Source: Cyanoderma ruficeps (Eukaryota; Chordata; Aves; Passeriformes; Timaliidae). Taken from it: DNA of 64,000 nucleotides. Of this stretch, positions 11,887 to 22,551 are shown one piece after another. The first letter of the stretch is position 1; every line of letters starts with the position of its first letter. A program made the translations under genes and the position numbers. The notes beneath the pieces were generated by a model that saw only the letters and a list, made by a program, of their open reading frames with translations, was not told the DNA's origin and ran no database searches. Where the stretch lies: contig VZDJ01007753.1 of the NCBI GenBank assembly GCA_008694505.1, positions 19,924,044-19,988,043 on the forward strand, in the 5' to 3' direction.

Positions 11887-14800
11887 CTAGAGATTGATTA
11901 ATGTTTTGGCTTGGGAGACCCAAGATCACCACAGAATGAAGAAGAGTGAGGGAAGAGCTAAAATACAAAGTCTATGAAGACCACAAAAGAAGTTCTTCAC
12001 ATAGGTGCTTATGACTACACCCACTGTCAGGACATGGTGAAATCACAAAACAAAAATCTTGCAGTTTTGTCTTTACTGAGTATTTATCTTTATATTTGCC
12101 AATTGTGGCAACTTACAATCAATACACCATAAAAGGAGAACCATTTTACAAGCCTAATCCAAACAAAATTGCTGTATGGCTCTATTAAACCAGGCATCTG
12201 TATGACATGCCAAAACAATGAGAATATTTTAGCACAACCACAGGCAGTATTGCAAAAAACTCTAACATTCTACAGCACTGAAAAACATGGCCTAACAGAC
12301 AACAGGTTCCTCCTGAGGTGAAACCATTGCCATTTTACAGCACATGTAAAGGTTCTATCCAAAATGTTCTGTATGTTTAAATAGTCAAACGTAGTATTAC
12401 ACTTCACTGTGTGAAAAATGAGGCCTCAATAATGCCTCAGTCTATTAGTCCAAGTGATCAGTGAGGGAAAAAAAAGGCAGGATGACTATAATAGATGCTC
12501 ACACGGTCCTGAATTCCAAGTGCTGATACTGTTCAAGCCAGAATGGAGTGACTGTGGTGACACCGACAATGCTTTTTCCTAACCACAACAGAATTAAGGG
12601 TATTGGTAGATAAGCACCAACCTGAAATGCATGGAAGTCAAGAGATATCTCCCTACTAACCCAGATGTTCTTGCCCTCTAGAGAAGACAGTTTAATTTTT
12701 GGATGTTCTGACAGATTAATTAGTCTTTGGCAAATAATATTGTCAATACAATAGCCTATTTAAATATGCAGAGAAATTGCGGTTAAAAAGATCTGCCAGC
12801 ATATTTTGAAGATCCTGAAAATCTGTAACAATTATTTTATGTCAAGCGCAACAGTTGTAGAGATGGAGTAATTACATAATGGATGTATTTAGCACCTCCA
12901 TGCTTGCTCCTACAGTGCACTATGATGGTGCCATTCGCTAAAAAATCATTGTTGCAGGCATCAGTGTATGATGATGCAGAACAGCACACTGATGTTGCCT
13001 GGTAACTTTTATTAGAATCACAGAATATCCTAAAGATGCTTCTCTTGTGCAATAAGGAAGCCAGCCTAGCTGACACCTCTACATATTTGTAGTGGATCCT
13101 CCTATCAGCTGAGAGATTTTAAGCTACTATCTATCACCTATATTAAATCTCTAACATCTGATTACCGTGCATAAGATGTTTTCGGTCAACCAGTGCACGT
13201 ACAGGCCTAACAACTAAAGCTATGATCTTACTGTGATCTAAGATAATGTCAATTTTAGATGGTGAATGACCTCCCAGGTCAAATAATCAATGTTAGATTT
13301 AGCTTCCAAAAAATAATAAAGCATCAGTAAAGAAGCCCCCTCATTTAAAATAAAGCAATGTCCTTTAGTTCTCTAAATATAAGGAAAATGTGGACTTTTG
13401 CTCTGATATATTCTTGTGATAGGGATACACAAACAACAAAGAGAACGGTACATGCAACAAAAGAAAGAAGACTGGAGTATTCTGTATCTGATAGATTGTC
13501 TGCACTTCTCCATTATCTGTTGAGTAGGAGTAATCCTGGAGACCCTGAAAATGACTCTCAAAAGTGATAAGGAAAGTATAAAAATCAACTGAAATTCACT
13601 GATGGTTATTAATGCAAAAAACATGTTAACATGTTAGCTGTTGAAGGCAATGAAAAATGAGCAACTATGATCATGACAGAAAAAAAGATTTTTCCCTATG
13701 TGTCCCGGTTGATTTTTTTTTTAATAAAGATAGAACACAATAAAAGAATAATAGAATGAACTAGTAATAGACTGCCTTGCTAATTGCTAATTGCTTATTT
13801 GAAGTGAGTGTAAGCATCCAAAGAGTAAAATGTAAAGAACCTTTTTTGCACCTTTAAGACTGAACCAAACTTACAAGAGTGACTGAATTACTGAACTGCA
13901 AAGGCCATTCTCTTCAAAGGAAAGACATTTTCAGAATTCAGTCCATGCAGACTCTCTCTTACAGGCCCAAAGGATTATAGCTATTACATAATATAAGGGT
14001 GAAAGCTGTTACCATAGAATCTGATGAGCCATCATCAGCTTCCATTGCAGCTTGCAGAGGTGCCTTAGCATTAGCCAATCCCACTGCAATCCAAGATTAC
14101 AATTTTTATACTCAGGAGAAAACTAATGCAGAACAATTCATATCAGAAAAACTTCTTTCCCTAAGAGCTCAAACTTTTGGTTCATTTCTCTGTTGGAACA
14201 GTTTTAAAAATGCTCATTTTTTCTTGATACAGCCTAACAACAAAATTACTTGGAATCAGGTGATAATAAAAGCATTCAGAATACTAAAGAGATTTCAAAA
14301 TCACCTTCCAACTGTTTCTGCAGCTGATATAAGTGAAATTAAAATCTGCCAGGGTACTAAGGTTGTTCAAACATGCTGGAAATCACTCAGGCAAAATAAT
14401 ATACAGAATTTCAAATGACCCACAGCACTTTTGAAAAAATTCTTTGTATTCTAATCCCCATTATTTCTAAGGTCCCAAATGCTTGGAAATTATTTTCTGC
14501 TATAAAGAAATACATGTTATCACTTTGTTATATGATAAAGACTATATGTATATAAAAAGAAAATATGTATATTTTTCTGAGCCAACTGAACTGGAGACAA
14601 CTTTGTAAGAAGCTTTCCTAATTTGATAAAGTTGCTGCATAAGCAACAGAATGCATAAGCAAACAGAAGCTTAATAAAGCAAATACAGAACAGATCTAGC
14701 TTAACCCAGTATCGTAATGTTAGCAAAGCCACAAAGGTGGACTAAGACATGAAGAAAGATCAAAGAAATACATGAAAAGAGCTGGAAAGGAGGATTCTTA

Positions 14801-14960
14801 GCACAATCACTTGTCATCTCTTGTTTTTCTAAAGACATATGCCAAACTTTACTGATTAAATCATAAAAGAAATACTAATCATTAGTTTCAGAATGAGAGA
14901 AGCATAGAATGCTTTCCCCTTAAAAATGCTTGCAACCATCATAATCGAGTCTCTTGACTG
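11887..14960. other. Unannotated intron stretch
   Basis: About 3 kb of AT-rich intron. The longest ORF, 139 codons at 13999-14418 (plus), has no recognisable domain and no splice or promoter context. I see no classifiable mobile element. Confidence 0.6.
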
Positions 14961-15000
14961 CTGCAGAAATATTCAAGAATCACCTGGACACTATCATGGG
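14961..15000 (+). mobile_element. Short CR1-like ORF2 C-terminal fragment, plus orientation
   Basis: Conceptual translation around [12 protein letters not shown] resembles the end of the CR1 ORF2 product (consensus form EIFK-x-x-LD). Only about 40 bp matches. It lies in the opposite orientation to the CR1 fragment that begins about 10 bp to its right, so the join is an inversion or two separate events. Confidence 0.45.
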
Positions 15001-15009
15001 CAAAGAAGG

Positions 15010-15190
15010 GAGTCTCCAACATCCCGTTTGGATATGGGACGAGCAATCCATTCCAGCACTCAATCACTTCCACAGTAAAGAAGTTCTTCCTCATGTTCAG
15101 GTGGAACTGCCTGTGCATCAATTTTTGCCCATTGCCTCTTGTCCTCTTGCTTGGCACTACCAAGAAGAGCCTGGCTGTTGGTGATGGGAT
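15010..15190 (-). mobile_element. CR1 LINE fragment, ORF2 C-terminal region
   Basis: On the minus strand the translation runs through [25 protein letters not shown] and ECWNG, the well-known C-terminal region of CR1 ORF2 that precedes the 3' UTR. It is degenerate and truncated. It follows on from the CR1 piece at 15645-16375 in element order, so the two are probably one insertion split by the sequence at 15191-15644. Confidence 0.85.
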
Positions 15191-15259
15191 CAAATGCAAA
15201 GAAAAATCTAAATGTAAGAAATAACCTAAATACAAAATATCAAAGTGTTGGTATCAAGA

Positions 15260-15637
15260 TGTCGGCGAAGAAAAAACCACACTGATGCACTGCAATAGTT
15301 TTTAGTTCCACAGGTGTTGTTTTTCTCCTCCTACTCTCTCTCCCATGTGAGCTCCCTTTAATTTGTTTACAGATAAACCACTGCTTTCTAATTGATCCTT
15401 AGAGCCTCTTGCTAATTTTGTAACACACAAAACACGTCTCAAGCATTCCATGCATGCCATTGTTTTCAATCACAATAAGCGACAATACTCACACAGTGGT
15501 TTTCCACCCAGATTCACAGCATCCTCAGCAAACACACAAATTAGCTGGGCCTTTAGGGTTAACTTTCTCTTGTGCTAATCTTGGTAAGGTTGCCAGATGT
15601 TTGGCACCATTCCCACACACGGCTTCATCCTCTGACA
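15260..15637 (-). mobile_element. Candidate solo LTR nested in CR1
   Basis: A 378-bp non-CR1 insert separates two CR1 pieces that are adjacent in CR1 ORF2. Its plus-strand ends read TGTCGGCGAAG and CTCTGACA; on the minus strand it begins TGTCAGAGG and ends CGCCGACA, the TG...CA form of an LTR with TGTC/GACA inverted ends. I could not find a matching target-site duplication directly at these ends, and about 65 bp of unassigned sequence remains on the left (15191-15259). The polyadenylation signal would have to be the variant ATTAAA. Treat as probable rather than proven. Confidence 0.45.
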
Positions 15638-15644
15638 CTCTCCC

Positions 15645-16375
15645 TTCAGGTATTGATAGACTTTGATGAGGTCCCCTTTTAGTCGCCTCCTCTCAAGGCT
15701 GAACAGGCCCAGCTCTCTCAGCCTTTCCCCAGAAGAGATGCTCTCCTGTTGCCCTTCACTGGACCTGCTCCAGGAGCTCCCTGTCTCTCTTGTCCTGAGG
15801 AGCTCAGAACTGGACACAGCACTCCAGGTGAGGCCTCACCAGGGCTGAATAGAGGGGCAGGATCCCCTCCCTTGACCTGCTGCCAACGCTGTTCCTAATG
15901 CAGCCCAGGATCCCATTGGCCTCATTGGCCACAAGGACACAGGGCTGGCTCAGGGACAGTTTGTTGTCCACCAGCACCCCCAGGTCCTTCCCCACAGAGC
16001 TGCTCCCCAGCAGCTCAGCCCTCAGGCTGTGCTGGTCCATGGGGTTATTCCTGCCCAGGTGCGGAGCCTGCACTTGCTGTTGTTGATTTCAGACCATTCT
16101 TGTCTGCCCTTCTCTCCATCCTGCTGAGGTCCTTCTGCAGGGCTGCACAGCCCTTTGGGGGATCAGCCACTCCTCCCAGCTTTGTGGCATCAGGGAACCT
16201 TCTGAGGAGGCATCTCCCCTTTCACCCAAGTAACTGATGAGAAAGTTAATGAATACTGAGCCCAGTATTGAACCCTGGGAGACTCCACTAGTGACAGACC
16301 TCCAATTAGATCCTGGGCCACTGATCAGAACCCTCCTTGCTAAAGTATGAGTAATTACTAGAGGTAATTTCCGGA
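15645..16375 (-). mobile_element. CR1 LINE fragment, ORF2 reverse-transcriptase and C-terminal region
   Basis: On the minus strand, pieces of the CR1 ORF2 protein are readable in order: VTSGVSQGSILG (RT domain), [56 protein letters not shown], then [20 protein letters not shown] and KVYQYLKG. Frames change between pieces and the YADD-containing part of the RT appears lost, so it is a dead copy. It is in the same orientation as gephyrin. It shares subfamily-specific wording with the CR1 at 55661-56405. Confidence 0.92.
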
Positions 16376-18939
16376 ACACATGGAAAGCCCTCTGGACTAG
16401 AATTAATTGTTTGTTATTTTAAAGATTTAAGAAGACACAAATGGTAACCTTTACCAGAATGCAGAGTTATTTATACAGTTCAAAGAAAAGTTGCATAAGA
16501 AATAATGAGTCTTTTCAATTGTGTATCACCCGCTTTATATACCATTATTCTAACACATGATCTGTTGCATGGAAATGTTTATATAAGTGATTTTTGGTTA
16601 TTTAATTGCAAAACTTACCTTTCTGGAGAAGGTTAAATCCCATTATAGTCAACTGCTCAATGCAACTTAGAATACAGGCTTCATTGCAATAACTAAAAAT
16701 AGCATATTGCCCCTTTCAAAGAGTTGTATCATCTCCCACACGTCCTACTTTGGGGATTACGGTGTATGCAGTATATGTTATCTCTGGACTGCTGCTTTCC
16801 CTTGTAGAGACAATTGCCACTTTCGTGCTGGAGAGTGATGAAGAGCCTACACAGGCAGTACAGTCATACAGATAGTATTTTCAGTAAGAGAGAGTAGGTG
16901 GCATTAGTGGATGAGGGAGATAGGCAATAAATTTCATCTGTGAGCAACAACTGGGCAACACCCTGTGGAAATCAAGGACCACAGATTGTTCAGCTTATAA
17001 CATTTCTTATATTGTAGTGCTCCTGACCAGGAAGCCATTGTACATCAAGGAATTAGCAATCCACATAATAGTTCCCCTGAAGTTCCCACAGAAGGCTCCC
17101 CTGTGCTTTATGTTCAGCATGGTTTTCAGGAATGTGTCACGTTGCACAAACTTCTTTGGCCAAAGGACAGACTCATCCACCTCATTGTAATGGAGAAGTC
17201 TGTAGGAAGTTCCAGCTCAGTAGTGGTGATTACACAACCAGCATGGCTTTCCTTTATCTAAAAGAGTAGCAAAATTTTCTCGTGAGTGGAGAAATCCATC
17301 CACAGATTGATCTGATGCCGCATGAACACACAGTTCCCAGCATCTGAAGGGAGTAAGATTTATTCCTCCTCTTCCTTTGCTTTATGAAAGCAAGAATTTC
17401 ATTCAGCTATTTGTTGCCAGGCCTTTCTTACTGAGATCCAGAAAAAACCTGGCACTTCCCCCTCTCTTGCTTTCTGCCCCAGTACAGAAAACATACACGC
17501 ACAGAATTCCCTTTTCATTTCAAGACCCATCACTTCTGACTACAGAAGGCGAGGCCTTTGCTTTTTTCTTGCAAATACTATTCAAGTCTTTTCTGTCCTG
17601 TAAGAGGTATCTCTCCAGGCCCACTAATATGATGGTATTTAAGAACATTAAAAAGCAAGCAAAGTGTTTTTTTCCTTCTGCTGGGAGTTATAAATCCGTA
17701 GTTAAATATCAGGTCTATCAGGAATCCAATAATTCTATAGCAGAAATCTTCCAAGAGCCTTTACATTTGTACCAATGAATCTAAGCACAGTATGTTGGCT
17801 TTGCAGCTGCAACCATCCATACTGATCAACTTGAAAAAATTAAGCCAATTTTCAAGCCACCATAGCTATTCCCTCCTAAATGTCACAGATCATTTAGTAG
17901 TCCCTTAAGTCTTTAGCTCCTGTTTCAGCTTTCACTTCTAACTCCAAAAAGCAGATATATTTAGCAGGAAACTCTAAGCAATTTTTGTCTGTCACCCAAA
18001 TTTCAAAATATCACCAAGAAAATGTAAGACCATTGGCTACACTAAATATATTTTATTTGAATTGAACAGCACACAGTTTTCTACACTAAAAATCAACAGC
18101 AATGAGACTTTTTCAGACAGCAACTTATCTACCAAATTTTTTTTGATTTTAGGAAATATGAATTTCCTATATTATTGACCCTTAGGGAAAAAAACCAAAC
18201 AAACCAAACCTAATAAAAACCCATGATAAAACTGAGGCACAGGAAACTAGACTACCACTTCAATTAAATATACTCAGTTGAAGATCTTAACTAGCAAGTT
18301 AACATCTGGCAGTCCTAATTTACAGTACTGACAAGAGAATACTATTTTTTGCTCAGGAAATAATTGCAGGCTAATAGAACAAACAGACTTCACATCTTTA
18401 GGCTCCAGTTATTATAATGATGTTTTTGGAGGGAAATATTAAATTTCTCACTGACATACTTGTACAAAAAATTTCATCAGTAATCTCTGTTCTTTGGATA
18501 GATTTCAGTGTCTGACTGAGGTCTGATAAGAAAATGTTTAATTCTTTTGCAAACTGCACTTTGGGTGTTACCTTCATTTTCCTGCAGATAATCTACAATG
18601 GCAAAGAGCAAAAAATCAGGTTTCCACGGGGAGTTTCGCATGAGAGAAATACCAGTGATCTAGAAAACCATTTTAAATAACTGTTTATACCAAGGTTTCC
18701 AATTTTAATTGATTTTGTTACTTTGTTTATTTGCATTACTGAGGTATTATCCACCCTGTGTGTAAAAGAAACTTGCTATTTGTCAGTGGGCTTGATGCAT
18801 TGCATCTTATTCCTGATTTTGAAACCTACATGTTGAACTGATTCAAGTGTGACATTAAATATGGAGTCAGAGAAAAACCCGTGCCCCATGTATTAATTTG
18901 AAGAACTAGGTTGTGACTACTGATGATGTATCCAAAGAC
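16376..18939. other. Unannotated intron stretch
   Basis: About 2.6 kb. The part at 16730-17350 is less AT-rich and on the minus strand has short, frame-shifted stretches that read like protein, but I could not assign them to any family. The 133-codon ORF at 17377-17778 (plus) has no recognisable domain. Confidence 0.55.
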
Positions 18940-19391
18940 AGGCAATGAGGTTGGTGAAGGGTCTGGAGCACAAGTTTTTGATGAGGAGCTGCTGAGGGAG
19001 CGGCATGTGTTTAGCCTGGAGAAAAGGAGGTTCAGGAAGACCTTACCTTTCTCTACAACCACCTGAAAGGAGGCTGCAGAGGTGGGGTTTGGTCTCTTCT
19101 CATAAGTAACAAGGAATAAATAATATATAAATTACATATTTATGCCATACAATTAAAAAAAGTACATAAGAGGAATGGCAGCCATTTCAAGCTGTGCCAG
19201 GGGATTGCACCATATGAAAAAATGTCTTCACCAAAAGGGTTCCGACATTGGAACAGGCTGTTCATGGAAGTGATGGAATCACTGTCTCTGGATGTATTTA
19301 AAACACATGCATGGTGGACCTGGCAGTGTTAAGTTTTACAGCTGGACTTGATGATCTTAAAGGTCTTTTACAACCTAAATGATTCTATGAC
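18940..19391 (+). mobile_element. CR1 LINE 3' end, plus orientation
   Basis: Begins with the CR1 motif around GAGGTTGGTGAAGGGTCTGG, continues through TTTAGCCTGGAG, CACCTGAAAGGAGGCTGCAG and GGAACAGGCTG, and ends in the CR1 3' UTR and tail GATGATCTTAAAGGTC ... GATTCTATGA. About 50 bp of AT-rich sequence (roughly 19115-19166) interrupts the element after AAGTAACAAGG. It is 5'-truncated, as is usual for CR1, and antisense to gephyrin. Confidence 0.92.
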
Positions 19392-22060
19392 AGACAAATT
19401 CTTAATTAAAACCAGAAGAAATGATAAAATTTGAAAATAGCTGATAATGCGTTAATTTCATGTTTCATACATATTCAAAATACATAATTATAAGACAGTA
19501 AGAATATTGCCTTTGGTTTTCTTTCCCTATTATTTAGTTGTTCTCAGAAGGCAATATAAGTGCTCAGACATATCCAATAATCTTTTCATTGGTAGAGATC
19601 CAGCAGAGTGAATTTAAAACGCTTTTCAACAAAAGCTACTCTGAAATTAGCTATTTATTTGACCAGTGAGGAAAAGCCTTTTTTTCAATTCGTACATTAT
19701 GAAATTGCCATGGTGTTAGATGAACTGCAGCGTAATCAGCTGTTTTTCCTGTTGCAAAACTAGGACTCTGTTAAAATACTATTTCTCCTAATATAGGATT
19801 GATTTTCAAGGAGTTTAAGATACTAAAATTGTGCAACAAAATACTGAAGTTCAAAATATTCTGAATGTGCACACACATATTAAAATCTCTATGTTGTTTC
19901 ATATAAAACATTTAAATACAATAATGCGTTGTAAAAATGCCTGGGTACCCAGATTCTTGAGGTGTAGCTCAGTTGTTTTAATTAAAGCAAAATGGCAAAT
20001 GTAGGGAACTGTATCATTATGAAGAAAGCTTCATGCCTGTGTATCAGCTATTGGCTAAATGGTCAAAATATTTGTACTATTATTATTTTAATAATCAGGT
20101 CGGCAGAAAATGTTTGATCCCCAGGAAACTCAGAATTTTCCATTATCTGTGAGATTCAATTTCTTACTTCTTTTGGTGGGTGTCTCAGAAGTCAACTCTA
20201 TAGCGGATATCATGTTTGCAAACGCTTTAATTACACTGAGAGCATACTACTTCACTTATATTCTTTTTTTTCATTTTCAAAACATAACAATACCCTTGGA
20301 TTTCTCACCAACAGAAGCATTCGCAGATTGGAACACTACTTAGAGGTATTTGGAGCTTTTGTATGTAACGCAGTTCATTATAGCTCTCTTATTTTAAACT
20401 TGGTCATCTTTCCTTCAAAACAGCCTGATGAAAATTGTCTGCTGTCATTTAGAGCCTCAAGATACTTTGGAAAACTCAAGTGTTAGCTTCAGTGTCCCAA
20501 ATGACAGTCAGCTTTATTTTTACACATTGGTTGTTTTATATAGCATTATTCCCTAGAAATACTTATTAAAATACAGAACTACTTCTAAATACATAAAGAA
20601 GGGTTATTTTCTGCTTTGATAAAGAAGGACAAGAATTTTAAAACATCTTGATGTTAAGCCCTTATTTTCATAAAGTATCCTCAGATACACAGTTTCATTT
20701 TCCAGAATGATATTTAGGTAATTCTCACTCATGCTAAATTATGTTCAACTACCAAGAACACAGAAGAACCCTTTAAAATGACAGAATTGAGCAGCACCAA
20801 TTTCCATAGGGGATCAGTCTATTTGTTAAAAAAGAGGGGTTTATGTCATCGTGCTACTGAAGATATTCAGAGAAAATGTCACCATATTTGTCATTTTAAA
20901 ATCAAGGATATTTTGATAGAGCATAATATTACAAAGCAGGTGATAAGTAATTAGAGAAAACAGAAATGTCATTCTATGCAGAAATGCTGAAAGGGAGTAT
21001 ATGTGTTACCTTTGCAGTCCTAGGATCCCACCTAATCTTGTCATAATGATAAGGCAGCCGAAATTGAATGCAATAATTTGTGCCAAAATGAGTCTAGGAA
21101 TTTTTGTGCCTTTTTTATAAGAAGGTATTTCAAAAAGTACAACTCTTCAACCACTCCACCTTTACTGAACTCTAACGATTTAATAGCATTCTCTCCCTTA
21201 TACCTTTCCTTTAGGACAATTGAGTTACAGAATTTCTGAAATCCTACTATAATTGAAAAGTACCGAATCAGTGTCACAGTAAATCGTATCAAAATGCTAC
21301 CTATTTTATCATGGAGGAATTCAGAAAATGAACATATCAAAACCACAGGGGAAATTAAAAGGAAAACATCAAATTTTAATCTTATATTAGTCTTTAATCT
21401 GAAAAGAATTGTTTTCTTTGCCTAAATAGGTGCATGCAAGAAACACTTCTGTAGTGAGCTCAAAAATAATCCAGAAGAGCAAATATTGTGACTTCAGACA
21501 CAACAAATTGCATTATTTGTCTTGCAATATCAAAACATTCTGTTTGGTAAAGCACATAATCTTGCACCCAAATACATAATGGTACTGTTGTCCAGTCAAA
21601 CATCTATTCAGTGTTTTCTACACACACCATGGCAAAACTAATTGGCTTTTATTAGAACAGTAGGTCTCTGAATTAATTTTTCCATATCAGTCCTGCTTCC
21701 TTTGGAATCTGATGCCTCCATCCAAGATGCACCCAGCTCTTGTGTCTGTCGTCTTCTCACCTGGTAGCATCACTTACTAGGTCCCTCAGGTAAAACCATG
21801 AAAAGAAATATTTCCACAAACTATTGACCACACATAACTAAACAGCAGATAAAATGTAGTGGTTATCAATGTAAATGGACACAATAAGGCTTGGAAAAAA
21901 ATCCAACAGAAAACAGAGGAAGCTCTTGGGAAAGCTTTTTATCATGATACAGAAGCAAACTTCAGGGGAAGAATTTCTTTCAGCCTGTTAACATACCTGC
22001 TGAACTTCCTTCCTTAAAACTTTTGCAATACATTATTTTTAATATGGAGTAGACCAATGT
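19392..22060. other. Unannotated intron stretch
   Basis: About 2.7 kb of AT-rich intron between two CR1 3' ends. ORFs of 77 and 101 codons (20110-20343 plus, 21041-21346 minus) show no recognisable domain. Confidence 0.6.
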
Positions 22061-22413
22061 CTGAGGGAGCTGGGGTTGTTTAGCCTGGAGGAGTCTCAGG
22101 TGGAATCTTACAGCTCTCTACAGATGCCTGAAAAGGGATTGTACCAAGGTGGAGACAAGTCACTTCTCTCAGGCTAACAAGTGACAGGACAAGAGAAAAA
22201 GGCATTAAGTTGCACCAGGGAATGCTGAGATTGGTCATCAGGCAATGGAGCAGACTGCCCAGAGCAGCAGTGGATTCACCATCTGTGGAGATATTTAAAA
22301 GGCATATGCCTGGGGCACTTGAGGACATGGTTTAGCAGAGGACTTGGCACTGCTGGGGTTATTGTTTGGAATGGATGACCTTTGAGGTCTTTTCCAACCA
22401 AATGATTCTATGA
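22061..22413 (+). mobile_element. CR1 LINE 3' end, plus orientation
   Basis: Starts CTGAGGGAGCTGGGGTTG, passes TTTAGCCTGGAG, GTGACAGGACAAGAG, TTGCACCAGGGAATG and GGACTTGGCACTGCTGGG, and ends GACCTTTGAGGTCTTTTCC ... GATTCTATGA, the CR1 terminal unit. About 30 bp is missing relative to the usual element between GAGATTGGTCAT and GCAATGGAGCAG. The 82-codon minus-strand ORF within it (22080-22328) is an antisense shadow. Confidence 0.93.
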
Positions 22414-22507
22414 ACCACTGTAGTGCAGGGAGAAAGTATTAGAATATACATTATTGGAGGGTAAATGTTCAAAAATTCTTTACTAATGAGGTAGATGATC
22501 AAACCAT

Positions 22508-22551
22508 TTGGAGACCACTGGTCTAGACCTTGGAGACCACTGGTCTAGACC
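22508..22551. repeat. Perfect 22-bp tandem duplication
   Basis: Two identical, abutting 22-bp units (22508-22529 and 22530-22551), each containing the 10-bp palindrome GGTCTAGACC and the near-palindrome AGACCACTGGTCT. Confidence 0.95.

Noticed and set aside
12996..13036. Possible CR1 3' tail (AATCACAGAATATCC)
   Set aside because: Only about 18 bases match the CR1 terminal unit and the following sequence does not continue as CR1.
13999..14418. 139-codon plus-strand ORF
   Set aside because: Antisense to gephyrin in an intron, with no recognisable motif; low-complexity composition follows local base content.
14961..15190. Twin-primed (5'-inverted) CR1 insertion
   Set aside because: The inverted piece is on the wrong side: twin priming inverts the 5' segment upstream of a sense 3' segment, which is not the order seen.
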